The notes below the pieces were generated by a model. The model was not told the DNA's origin. It worked only from the letters and a program-made list of their open reading frames with translations, and did no database searches. From Candidatus Krumholzibacteriia bacterium (GTDB lineage Bacteria > Krumholzibacteriota > Krumholzibacteriia > JAJRXK01), in contig JAOZPE010000011.1 in the NCBI GenBank assembly GCA_029932915.1, positions 1 through 64,000 of the forward strand: a DNA stretch of 64,000 nucleotides. The letters run 5' to 3'. Position numbers and translations under genes: made by a program. Shown here piece by piece: positions 39,290 through 48,384 of the stretch. Each line of letters begins with the position of its first letter. The stretch's first letter is position 1.

Positions 39290-40951
39290 TCAACCCGGCG
39301 CGTCCGCCTCCCGGTGGCGCCCACCCGACCCCTCGGAACCCTGCGCCGCGCCCGATCGTTCCTTTTCACCCGTGGCCGCCTTGCCGCCGGACTCCGTGCC
39401 CGCACCCGAGGCAGGTCCTCCGCCCGGCTGGATCGCCCCGTCGGGAGCGGTCTTGCCATCGGGACAGCCGTCGTCGTCGTCGATGCCGTTGTAGTCCTCG
39501 GCCTGCAGGGGACAGGCGTCGTCCACATCGGCGATGCCGTCGAGATCGTTGTCCGGATCGGGGCAACCGTCCGCATCCTCGAAACCGTCGAAGTCCTCGG
39601 CCTCGTGGGGACAGATGTCCCGCTCGTCGATGATGCCGTCCCCGTCGGAGTCGATGACCCCGTCGGGACAGCCATCACCGTCGGCGATGCCGTTGAAGTC
39701 CTCGGGCCGGTCCGGACAGCGGTCCTCGGTATCCACGATCCCATCGCGGTCGTTGTCCCAGTCGGGACAGCCGTCCTGGTCCTCGAAGCCGTCGCGATCC
39801 TCGGCCTCGGTGGGGCACAGATCCTTCCGATCGGGAATGCCGTCGTGGTCGTTGTCCCAGTCGGGGCAGCCATCGCCGTCCTGGAAGCCGTCGCGATCCT
39901 CGGGGAGATCCGGACAGCGGTCCTGGCGGTCCTTCACCCCGTCCCCGTCGCGATCGCGCGTACCCAGGAAGAACGGGTACGAGAGTCCCACGCTGACCAT
40001 CCACTCCGGCAGCTTCGGGGTGAAGGGGGTGTGCGCGTCATCGGTCCACAGCCCGATGGCCCACGCCGCCTGGAAGGTCAAGCTCCCCTCGCTCCCCAAG
40101 GAGACACCCGGAGTGATCCACGAAGGACTCTCCCGGTAGGAGGCGATCGGACTCCACGCGAGCCAGTCGACGGAGTACTCCAGGAAGATCCGGGCCCACT
40201 GGCGGCGCACCTCCAGGGCCGCCCGCAACAGGAGCTGGTCGTTGGCCGAGGCAGGATCGTCCACCCCCAGGGCAGGATACGAGGGGGGAAAGATCCCGGT
40301 CGAGTCGACCGAAGCGTACTCGGGCGCGAGAACCCCGTAGCCGTTGGCCTCGTTCCGGTTGAAACGATAGCCCACGTTCACCGTGAAGTGGGTCACCGGC
40401 TTCACCGAATCCTCGAAGAGGGAGATCGAGCTTCGCAGGCCCACCTCCCCCTCGGTCACCCCGGTGCTCAGACCCTTCTCCTCCTCGCCGGTGGGGAAAC
40501 GGACGCTGCCCCACAGACCCATGTCCCACACCTCGTGCAGCAGCGAGACGAGCTCGGCCGAAGCGCTCAACTGGAGATCGGACCAGCCGTCGGCGGAGAA
40601 CGCCGGGATCCGTCCGCCCTCGGCCGCAGCGTAACGGCGGAAGGGCAGGGCAGCGGCCACCGCGATCCGCTCTTTCCACTGCAAGGCCATCTGCAAGCGG
40701 AAGTCCTCGGTCGTCAGCGTCGGCAAGAAGCTCGGGTCGTCGAAGCCGTGTCCGTCATCGATGATGCCATGTTCGGCGTAGAGGCCGAAGCGCAGGGGCG
40801 CGCCACCGTGCAAGCGGGTCACCGTCTGGAAGAGACCGGGAATCCCCAGACGCATCGGACCCATCTGCACGTTCCCCTCGGAGGCCACCGAAGGAGACGG
40901 AAGCAACAGCAGCAAGAGAGTGGCGACGAAACGAGCGCGACCGGTCTTCAT
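39290..40951 (-). CDS. Outer-membrane beta-barrel-like protein with thrombospondin type-3 repeats
   Basis: Signal peptide; barrel-like N-terminal ~330 aa; tandem DRDGDGVKDRQDRCPDLPEDRDGFQDGDGCPDWDNDHDGIPD... repeats; low-complexity C-terminus. Confidence 0.78.
   Translation of the reverse strand: MKTGRARFVATLLLLLLPSPSVASEGNVQMGPMRLGIPGLFQTVTRLHGGAPLRFGLYAEHGIIDDGHGFDDPSFLPTLTTEDFRLQMALQWKERIAVAAALPFRRYAAAEGGRIPAFSADGWSDLQLSASAELVSLLHEVWDMGLWGSVRFPTGEEEKGLSTGVTEGEVGLRSSISLFEDSVKPVTHFTVNVGYRFNRNEANGYGVLAPEYASVDSTGIFPPSYPALGVDDPASANDQLLLRAALEVRRQWARIFLEYSVDWLAWSPIASYRESPSWITPGVSLGSEGSLTFQAAWAIGLWTDDAHTPFTPKLPEWMVSVGLSYPFFLGTRDRDGDGVKDRQDRCPDLPEDRDGFQDGDGCPDWDNDHDGIPDRKDLCPTEAEDRDGFEDQDGCPDWDNDRDGIVDTEDRCPDRPEDFNGIADGDGCPDGVIDSDGDGIIDERDICPHEAEDFDGFEDADGCPDPDNDLDGIADVDDACPLQAEDYNGIDDDDGCPDGKTAPDGAIQPGGGPASGAGTESGGKAATGEKERSGAAQGSEGSGGRHREADAPG
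39460..39960. repeat. Degenerate tandem repeats encoding DxDxDG..D..CP TSP3 units
   Basis: Recurring cgtcgcgatcctcggcctc / ccagtcgggacagccgtc blocks seen directly. Confidence 0.7.
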
Positions 40952-41961
40952 GGACGGCCTTCCCCTTCTCCCGCCGCTTCCGGCCGGTCGTGTTCGTCCA
41001 CGATCTCGCCGACCAGGGGTTCGATGAGATCCTCGAGGGTGAGGATACCCCAGGGGCGGTCGCCGTCGTCGACGACCACGGCCAGACTCGCGCGGCTCGT
41101 GGTGAAGGCGAGGATACCCTCATCCAGCCCCATCTTCCCATCCAATCGCAGAAGCTGCCGTATGAGTCCGATCACCGGAGTGTCCTCGGATCGGCCCAGG
41201 AGATCGCGGAACGAGACCAGACCGTGGATCTGCCCCGACGCATCCCGCAGGGGAAGCCGGCTGTGGCCCCGCTCGCGCACCAGTGCGAGCGCGTCGGCGA
41301 CCGTGGCATCCTCGGGCAGCGAGGCCACCTCGGACATCGGGGTGCACAGACGGTGCAGGGGCAAGCGCGAGGACCGCACCATGCGCGAGAGGATGTCCTG
41401 CTCCTCCTCGTCGATCTGGGACTCGTCGGTGCCGCTGCGCAGTGTCCGCAGCACGCGCTCGCGGGTGAGGGCCACCTCGCTCGAACGGGGGTCGATGTGC
41501 AGGAGGAAGAGAACGCCTTGGGAGAGAACGAGCGCCACCCAGCGCAGCGGAGAGAGGAGCCATTGGGAGAGGAGGATCCATGGTGCAGCGGCGATCGAGC
41601 TGCTCTCGGGCCGCGAGCGGAAGTACGACTTGGGCAGCACCTCACCGAAGACGATGTTCAGAGCGGCCATGAGCACGGCGGCCCAGCTCTCTCCTCGCGG
41701 TCCGAAGAGATCGAGGAAAGCGGCCGTGGCCATCGCCGAGCCCACCACCACCGCCAGGTTGTTGCCGACCAGGGCAGTGACGATCACGCTCTCCCGATGA
41801 CGAAGCAGTCGCGCGGCGAGCTGGGCGCCCCGCCGCTTCCTGCGGGCCTCATGCAGGACGCGTACGCGGCTCGCGGTGGTGAAACCGGTCTCGCTACCGG
41901 CGAAGAAACCGTTGGCGGCCACGCTCAAGGCCACGATCACCGCCGTCCACCACCCGCTCAT
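40948..41961 (-). CDS. DUF21/CBS-domain (CorC/HlyC-like) membrane protein
   Basis: VAANGFFAGSETGFTTASRVRV..IVFGEVLPKSYFRSRPE..two CBS domains (TPMSEVASLPEDATVADAL; GILTLEDLIEPLVGEIVDEHD). Confidence 0.9.
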   Translation of the reverse strand: MSGWWTAVIVALSVAANGFFAGSETGFTTASRVRVLHEARRKRRGAQLAARLLRHRESVIVTALVGNNLAVVVGSAMATAAFLDLFGPRGESWAAVLMAALNIVFGEVLPKSYFRSRPESSSIAAAPWILLSQWLLSPLRWVALVLSQGVLFLLHIDPRSSEVALTRERVLRTLRSGTDESQIDEEEQDILSRMVRSSRLPLHRLCTPMSEVASLPEDATVADALALVRERGHSRLPLRDASGQIHGLVSFRDLLGRSEDTPVIGLIRQLLRLDGKMGLDEGILAFTTSRASLAVVVDDGDRPWGILTLEDLIEPLVGEIVDEHDRPEAAGEGEGRP

Positions 41962-43205
41962 TCCTCTCCCTCCTCCAGTGAGACCTCCACCAGTCCCGGC
42001 CGATTCGGCCGGGCGGTGAGCACGTGGAAGAGGAAGCCGTCCCGCTGCAGGCGGTCGCCGGCCCGCGGGACGCGGCCCAGTTCCTCCTCGAGCATCCCGG
42101 CCAGGGTGACCGCCTCGAAGTGCTCGGCGAGCGGGCGGCCCACCACCTCACCCAACTCCTCCAATTCGATGCCGGCATGCACCCTCCAGACGCCGTCGGC
42201 GACGGTCTCCACCCGGTGTTCGACCACGTCGCCCTCGTCGTTGACCTCCCCGATGAGTTCCTCCAGCAGATCCTCCAGGGTGACGATGCCCTCCATGCCC
42301 CCGTGTTCCCCCACCACCACCGCCAGATGCACACGGCGCCTCTGGAATTCACTGAAGAGCTCGTCGGCCGGTTTGCTCTGGGGAACGAAGTAGGGTTCGC
42401 GCATGAGGGCGCGGATTCCCTTTCCGCGATCCCGGTGGTCGGCGCCCAGGAAGTCCTTCAGGTAGAGCACCCCCACCACGTGGTCGAGGCTTCCCTCGTA
42501 CACCGGCAGGCGGCTGCGGCCCGAGCGCTCGAAGGTCGAGACCACCTCCTGCCAGTCCGCGTCCACGGGAATTCCCACCACCTGGACGCGGGGACGGACC
42601 AGACGTGCCACCGGTGTCTCGCCCAGACGCAGCACCCGCATGAGCATCCGGCTCTCCAGGGCGGTGAACACTCCTTCCTCCCTTCCCAGCTCCATGAGGG
42701 TGCTCAACTCCGAACGGGAGAGGCGCAAGGGGGCCGGAGGACCGCTGACCCAGGCCGCCAGCTTCTCCAGGACCAGGCGCAGGGGACCCAGGACCGTCGC
42801 CAGCCAATCGACGGGGGGAGCCGCCACCACCGCGATACGGCGGCGCGCGCGCAGGCCGATGGTCTTGGGCACGATCTCGCCGAACAGGAGCAGGGCGATG
42901 GTGACGGTGGGAATGGCCACCCCGACCCCCACCGGCCCCATGGCGCGCACCAGGGCGGCGGTGGCGACGGTGGCCAGGGCAACATTGGTGATCATGTTCG
43001 ACAGCAGCAGGGTCACCAGGGTGCGATACGGGCGGCGGGCCAGGCCGGCGGCGCGCAGGGCGCGGCCACCCTGCAGTTCCATCTCCTGCAGCTCGACCTC
43101 CTGCAGGGCGAAGATCGCGGTCTCGCTTCCGCTGAAGAAGGCCGAGAGCCCCAGCAGGACCACCACGGTGACCGAATCGATGAGGAGTTCGCTTGGCAAG
43201 GACAC
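41958..43205 (-). CDS. DUF21/CBS/CorC-HlyC domain membrane protein (paralog)
   Basis: LGLSAFFSGSETAIFALQEVEL..LFGEIVPKTIGLRARRRIAV..GIVTLEDLLEELIGEVNDEGD and CorC_HlyC C-terminal domain. Start approximate. Confidence 0.9.
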   Translation of the reverse strand: MSLPSELLIDSVTVVVLLGLSAFFSGSETAIFALQEVELQEMELQGGRALRAAGLARRPYRTLVTLLLSNMITNVALATVATAALVRAMGPVGVGVAIPTVTIALLLFGEIVPKTIGLRARRRIAVVAAPPVDWLATVLGPLRLVLEKLAAWVSGPPAPLRLSRSELSTLMELGREEGVFTALESRMLMRVLRLGETPVARLVRPRVQVVGIPVDADWQEVVSTFERSGRSRLPVYEGSLDHVVGVLYLKDFLGADHRDRGKGIRALMREPYFVPQSKPADELFSEFQRRRVHLAVVVGEHGGMEGIVTLEDLLEELIGEVNDEGDVVEHRVETVADGVWRVHAGIELEELGEVVGRPLAEHFEAVTLAGMLEEELGRVPRAGDRLQRDGFLFHVLTARPNRPGLVEVSLEEGEE

Positions 43206-43350
43206 GACCCCGGGATACCCGCCGGGGCGGCGGCAGGCCGGCCAGCCTGAGTGGCAGCAGCATAGCCGGGCGGCGCCACGGGGACAAGCCAAGCTCTGCC
43301 TTCCGCTCGACCAGGCACTCCACGGAGCCGCGCGTCGTCCTCGGCCCGCG

Positions 43351-43379
43351 TTGACACCGGGGCCGCAGCTCCCTACGCT
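43351..43379 (+). promoter_or_regulatory. Sigma70-like promoter upstream of heptosyltransferase operon
   Basis: TTGACA-N17-TACGCT, ~100 bp before ATG. Confidence 0.5.
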
Positions 43380-43477
43380 GGGCCCACTTCCTCCCCGTCC
43401 CGGCCCTTGCGTCCCTGGCGTCTGGACACACCCGGGTTGCACTTTCCGGGGATTCCCCCAGCGAAGGACATGCTCCG

Positions 43478-44470
43478 ATGCGACGGATCCTCCTGCTGCG
43501 CTTCAGCTCCATGGGCGACGTCGTGTTGCTGAGCGCGCTGGTGGAGGCCCTGCACCAGAGGGAGGAGGACAGTGAAGTCTGGCTGGTGACCAAGGAAGCC
43601 TATGCCCCCCTGTACCGGGACGATCCCCGCGTCGAGAGGGTGCTCACGCTTCGGGAGGGCGGCAGCGGGCTCCTCGATCTGCGCCGCCGCCTGCAGCAGG
43701 TGGACTTCGACCTGATCCTCGATGCCCACGGCAGCCTGCGCAGCCGTGTCCTGGCCTTCGGCCTCAGTCCGGCTCCGCTGCGCCGGATCGCCAAGGACAC
43801 CCTCGACCGCCTGCTCTTCCTCAAAGCGCGGGTCCGCGGCGCACACCTCGAGCGCACCCAGGTCGATCGCTACCTCGCCCTGGCCGATGCCGAGGGCAGC
43901 GGCGTGCGGCCACGGATCGTCCTGGACGCCGCAGACCGGGCCGCGGCCGAGCGCTTCCTGGGCGACGCCGAGGCTCCCCTGCTGGCCGTGGCGCCCGGGG
44001 CCCGGCACCGGCCCAAGCAGTGGCCCCTGCAACGCTACGGAGAACTCGTGCGCCGTCTGCTGGCCCGCGGCGGGGGCGAGGTCGTCCTCGTGGGAAGCCC
44101 CACCGAGCAGGCCCTGTGCGAAGAACTCGCTGCGGCCTTCCCCTCGCGGGTGCACATCGCGGCCGGGCGGATGGGCCTGCGCGAGACAGCGGCGGTCCTG
44201 GAGCGATCCCGTCTGCTGGTGGGCAATGACAGCGGCCTGGTGCACCTGGCCGAGGCAGTGGGAACGCCTGCGGTGGTCATCTATGGTCCCACCAGCCGTG
44301 AATTCGGCTACTTTCCCCTGGATCCCCGCAGCCGGGTGGTGGAGAACGAGCTGCCGTGCCGTCCCTGTTCGCGCAACGGGGCACGGCCGTGCCGTCTGAA
44401 GGAACAGCTCTGTCTCACCCTCACCACCGTCGAGCGGGTCGCGCAGGAGGTCCTGGAGTCATGGAGATGA
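43478..44470 (+). CDS. Glycosyltransferase family 9 (LPS heptosyltransferase-like)
   Basis: MRRILLLRFSSMGDVVLLSALVEAL..LLAVAPGARHRPKQWPLQRYGEL..VGNDSGLVHLAEAVGTPAVVIYGPTS. Confidence 0.93.
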   Translation: MRRILLLRFSSMGDVVLLSALVEALHQREEDSEVWLVTKEAYAPLYRDDPRVERVLTLREGGSGLLDLRRRLQQVDFDLILDAHGSLRSRVLAFGLSPAPLRRIAKDTLDRLLFLKARVRGAHLERTQVDRYLALADAEGSGVRPRIVLDAADRAAAERFLGDAEAPLLAVAPGARHRPKQWPLQRYGELVRRLLARGGGEVVLVGSPTEQALCEELAAAFPSRVHIAAGRMGLRETAAVLERSRLLVGNDSGLVHLAEAVGTPAVVIYGPTSREFGYFPLDPRSRVVENELPCRPCSRNGARPCRLKEQLCLTLTTVERVAQEVLESWR

Positions 44471-45891
44471 GCGAATCGAGACGGCCGGCCGGGATATCCT
44501 GGGGATGGGCCACACTGTACAACCTCCTGGCCGTCCCGTTGGGAGTGGCCTTCTTCCACCTCTCGCGCTTCTCCAGCCCGAAGGTCCGCGACGGCATCGA
44601 GGGCCGCCATGGACAGTGGAGACGGCTGGAGGCGGTGAAGGATCGCCTGCAGGGTGGCATCTGGTTCCACGCTTCCAGTGTCGGCGAATACGAACAGGCC
44701 CGTCCCATCCTGCGAGCCCTGCGCGAGGAAGCCCGACGGCGTCAGCTGGATCTGCCCATCGTCGTCACCGTCTTCTCCCCGTCGGGCTATCACTTCGCCC
44801 AGGGACACGACGACGCCGACTTCCTCGATTACCTTCCCCTGGACACCGCACTCTCCGCTTGGCGGATGGTGCGTATCCTCCGCCCGCGGGCCCTGGTCTT
44901 CGTCAAGTTCGACTGTTGGCCCAACATGATCTGGGCCGCACGCCGCGCCCAGGTCCCCGTCTTCCTCCTCGACGCCACCCTGCATCGCAAGAGCGGACGC
45001 CTGGCTCCGGTGATCCGCAGTTTCTTCGGGCGTCTCTTCGACAGCTTCCATACGATCGCAGCCATCAGCGAGAGCGACGCCCGCCGTTTCACCCAGGGGC
45101 TGGGCACCTCCACCCCGGTCCGCGTCACCGGTGACACCCGTACCGATCAGGTGGTCCACCGGTGGAGGGAGGCCGAGAGCGGACCGCTGGCCCGCATGCT
45201 CGGCGAGACGCCGTGGCGCTATCTCGCGCTGGGCAGCATCTGGCCGCCCGATGAGGAACGCATCCTCCATCCGGCCCTTCGCGCGGTGGCCGACGACGAG
45301 CACCTGGGGCTGATCCTCGTTCCCCACGAACCCCAACCCGAGCATCTGGAGAAACTGGAGGAGGCGGCCCGGCGCGAAGGCCTCGAGCCGACCCGCCTGA
45401 GCCGCCTCATCGAGTTGCCCACGCGGCAACGCCGTTCGACGGCCGAGGCCCGCGACCCCGCCCGCTGGCGCTGCATCGTGGTGGACACCGTGGGGGTCCT
45501 TCCGGAGATCTACCGCTCCACCCTGTTGAGCTACGTGGGGGGAAGTTTCTCCACCGGGGTGCACAACGTGCTCGAACCGGCCGTCTGCGGACAACCGGTG
45601 CTCTTCGGACCCCGCATCCACAACGCCTACGAGGCCGAGCGCCTGGTCGAGCGCGGCGCGGGATTCGTGATCCACGACGAGAAGGAGGCCGAACACACCC
45701 TGCGCCGGCTTCTCGACGACGAGGAGCTGCGGCAGCGGACCGCCGCCGGCGCCCAGGACTTCGTCCTCTCCCAGAGCGGCGCCACCGAGGCCAGCGTGGC
45801 GATCCTGCGGCCGGCCCTCTTCCCGGCCGATGCCGTCGACGGGGAAGCGGCGTCCCCACGGGAAGAGCCGGCAGACGGTGAGGGAGATTAG
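44461..45891 (+). CDS. waaA: 3-deoxy-D-manno-octulosonic acid (Kdo) transferase
   Basis: WFHASSVGEYEQARPILRAL..PIVVTVFSPSGYHFAQ..LPLDT; YVGGSFSTGVHNVLEPAVCGQPVLFGPRIHN. Confidence 0.93.
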   Translation: MEMSESRRPAGISWGWATLYNLLAVPLGVAFFHLSRFSSPKVRDGIEGRHGQWRRLEAVKDRLQGGIWFHASSVGEYEQARPILRALREEARRRQLDLPIVVTVFSPSGYHFAQGHDDADFLDYLPLDTALSAWRMVRILRPRALVFVKFDCWPNMIWAARRAQVPVFLLDATLHRKSGRLAPVIRSFFGRLFDSFHTIAAISESDARRFTQGLGTSTPVRVTGDTRTDQVVHRWREAESGPLARMLGETPWRYLALGSIWPPDEERILHPALRAVADDEHLGLILVPHEPQPEHLEKLEEAARREGLEPTRLSRLIELPTRQRRSTAEARDPARWRCIVVDTVGVLPEIYRSTLLSYVGGSFSTGVHNVLEPAVCGQPVLFGPRIHNAYEAERLVERGAGFVIHDEKEAEHTLRRLLDDEELRQRTAAGAQDFVLSQSGATEASVAILRPALFPADAVDGEAASPREEPADGEGD

Positions 45892-45978
45892 GGCCATCCA
45901 CGGTCCAGCCCTTGCGCCCGCCGGGCCGGTGCGTTTCAATGGCGTCTTTCCACCCCGCAGCAGAGCGGAATCCGTGCG

Positions 45979-46929
45979 ATGGGAGAACGAGTCATGACTT
46001 CCCCTTCGGGCCCTGGCGTCACCACCCGCTGGAACATGCCCTACACCGAGGAACCCCGCTTCATCCAGATGGAGACGGTGGTGATCTGCAACGCCAAGTG
46101 CCCCTTCTGTCCCCAGCACGAGGTCCAACGCGATCCGCCGCGGATGCCCGACTGGATGTGGAAGAAGATCATCGACGAAACGCGCGGCATGGGCATCGTC
46201 TACCGGCCGTTCCTCATCAACGAACCCTTCGTCGACAAACGCATGCCCGAGATCATGCGCTACATCCGCAAGGATCCGACGGCCAAGATCGAGTTCAACA
46301 CCAACGGAAGCCTGCTCAACGATGAACTCGACCGGGAGATCCTCGACCTGGGTATCGACGTGATGCGCTTCTCCATCGACGGCTTCAGTCAGGAGACCTA
46401 CGGACCCAGCCGGGTCGGGCTCGACTACGAGGATGTCAAGCGCCGCACGACACGCTTCCTGGAGATCTGGAAGCAGGGCGGCTACGACAAGGACTGCCGC
46501 ACCGAGGTGCGCATGATCGACCTGCCCGAGAACCGCCACGAACAGGAGGCCTATCGCGCGTACTGGGAACCCCGGTGCACCGAGGTGCTCTTCACCGAAC
46601 TGTACAACTGGCCCTGGCAGGGGCAGACCGAGTGCGTGCACAAGCCCTGCTGGAAGATGACCGATTCGATGTACTTCTACAGCGACGGGAAGGCCACGCT
46701 GTGCTGCTGGGATCCGACCGAGCGCGGGGTCATCGGCGACATCAAGACCCACACGGTCATGGAGATCTGGAAGTCACCGCAGTATGACGCCGTCCGCACC
46801 ATCCTCAACGACGGCCGCCGCGAGCTGCTGCACCTGTGCAGCCGCTGCGACGCCTACAAGAACCACGACTTCTCCGCCTACGAGGTGAATCCGCCGCGCG
46901 AGCCCATGACGGAACCGGACGGGCGGTGA
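45979..46929 (+). CDS. Radical SAM/SPASM domain protein
   Basis: QMETVVICNAKCPFCPQHE (CxxxCxxC), RFSIDGFSQETY, C-term Cys cluster (CWKMTDS..LCCWDPTERGVIGDIKTHTVMEIWKS..CSRCD). Confidence 0.88.
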   Translation: MGERVMTSPSGPGVTTRWNMPYTEEPRFIQMETVVICNAKCPFCPQHEVQRDPPRMPDWMWKKIIDETRGMGIVYRPFLINEPFVDKRMPEIMRYIRKDPTAKIEFNTNGSLLNDELDREILDLGIDVMRFSIDGFSQETYGPSRVGLDYEDVKRRTTRFLEIWKQGGYDKDCRTEVRMIDLPENRHEQEAYRAYWEPRCTEVLFTELYNWPWQGQTECVHKPCWKMTDSMYFYSDGKATLCCWDPTERGVIGDIKTHTVMEIWKSPQYDAVRTILNDGRRELLHLCSRCDAYKNHDFSAYEVNPPREPMTEPDGR

Positions 46930-47014
46930 CACGGAGACCCGGCCGGGACGGAGAACCCTCCGTCCCGGCCGCATTGCGATACGGCGGCGGGAAAGCGGGC
47001 GAGTTGCAGCCCTC

Positions 47015-47713
47015 TCAGCCACTACTCTTGCGGTAGGGAATGGGGTCGACCGCTCCTGCCTCGGCGAAGCCCTTCAGGCGCAGGCGGCAGCTCTCGCACA
47101 CCCCGCACGCCTCCTCGCTCTCGCTGTAGCACGACCAGCTCAAATGGAGCGGAGCCGCGAGTTCGAGACCGCGGCGCACGATCTCCCCCTTCGTCCGGTG
47201 CAACAGGGGGGTGCGGATCTCGATGCGGGTCTCCGGGCGGGTCCCCTCATCGACCACCCTCTGGAAGGCCGAGAAGAAATCCTCCCGGCAATCGGGATAG
47301 CCCGAGGAATCCTCCTCGACCGCCCCGAGGTAGACCGCTTCGGCCCCGATCGCCTCGGCCCAGGCGCAGCCCAACGCCAGGATCTGCGCGTTGCGGAAGG
47401 GGACGTAGGTGACCGGAATGGCCGAGCTGCCCGCCGAGGCATCCGGGACCTCGAGAGAAGGGTCGGTCAGGGCGGAACCGCCGATGGCGCCCAGCGCGGG
47501 CTGGGTGGCCCGCAGCCGCCGGGTGATGCCGTAGTGGTCGCAGATCTCCTCGAAGGCGCGGCGTTCGCGCTCCTCGGTACGCTGTCCGTAGCTCAGGTGC
47601 AGGGCCGCCACTTCACGGTGACGGGTCAAGGCCTCGGCCAGCGTCACGCAGGAGTCCAGTCCTCCACTGAGACACACCACCGCCAGCGCTCCACTCCCCC
47701 TGCCCTTCGACAT
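47015..47713 (-). CDS. queC: 7-cyano-7-deazaguanine synthase
   Basis: AVVCLSGGLDSCVTLAEAL..LHLSYGQRTEERERRAFEEI..TPLLHRTKGEIVRRG..CGVCESCRLRLKGFAEAG. Confidence 0.95.
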   Translation of the reverse strand: MSKGRGSGALAVVCLSGGLDSCVTLAEALTRHREVAALHLSYGQRTEERERRAFEEICDHYGITRRLRATQPALGAIGGSALTDPSLEVPDASAGSSAIPVTYVPFRNAQILALGCAWAEAIGAEAVYLGAVEEDSSGYPDCREDFFSAFQRVVDEGTRPETRIEIRTPLLHRTKGEIVRRGLELAAPLHLSWSCYSESEEACGVCESCRLRLKGFAEAGAVDPIPYRKSSG

Positions 47714-47716
47714 CGC

Positions 47717-48355
47717 CTATACCCCCCTCGTCCGGTCAGGCCACAACAAGCGGTGTTCCTGCAACTGCAACACCACGGGCAATCCGTCCTGCAGGATCCA
47801 CTCGGCCAGACGGGCGGGATCGAGCACGCCATGGACCGGACTCAACAGCACCGTCTCCACCCGCTGCGTCAGATGGTATTCTTCGATCTTCCGGCGCGCC
47901 CACTCGTAGTCATCGCGATCGGCGATGACGATCTTGATCTCATCGTGCCGACGAAGATCGTCGAGGTTCGACCACCGGTTGCGATGGGATTCCCCGCTGC
48001 CCGGCGCCTTCAGATCGACGATGCGATGGACCGCCGCGGGCACCTCGGTGACGTCCAGGGCTCCACTGGTCTCGAGCAACACGGTCCACGCATCGTCCAG
48101 CAAACGGTCCAGGAGTTCGTACACCGCCGGCTGGGCCAGGGGCTCACCTCCGGTGACACAGACCAGCCGCGTCGGATACGCCTGCAGGCGCCGGACGATC
48201 TCCTCCGTCTCCATCTCCTCGCCCCCGCTGAAGGCGTGCGGAGTGTCGCACCACACGCAGCGCAGGGGGCAGCCGGTCAGGCGCACGAAGGCGCAGGGAC
48301 GGCCTCGGCGGCTCCCTTCTCCCTGGATGCTGTAGAAGATCTCGTCGATGCGCAT
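47717..48355 (-). CDS. queE: 7-carboxy-7-deazaguanine synthase
   Basis: MRIDEIFYSIQGEGSRRGRPCAFVRLTGCPLRCVWCDTPHAF..VCVTGGEPLAQ. Confidence 0.95.
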   Translation of the reverse strand: MRIDEIFYSIQGEGSRRGRPCAFVRLTGCPLRCVWCDTPHAFSGGEEMETEEIVRRLQAYPTRLVCVTGGEPLAQPAVYELLDRLLDDAWTVLLETSGALDVTEVPAAVHRIVDLKAPGSGESHRNRWSNLDDLRRHDEIKIVIADRDDYEWARRKIEEYHLTQRVETVLLSPVHGVLDPARLAEWILQDGLPVVLQLQEHRLLWPDRTRGV

Positions 48356-48384
48356 GCCGGCCAGTATAGGACGTCCGGGGCGGA

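Noticed and set aside
39460-39960. CRISPR-like repeats
   Set aside because: Repeats are in frame and encode TSP3 units; no constant repeat with unique spacers.
44308-46752. 814 aa minus ORF opposite waaA and the SPASM gene
   Set aside because: Antisense artefact; + strand encodes clear families.
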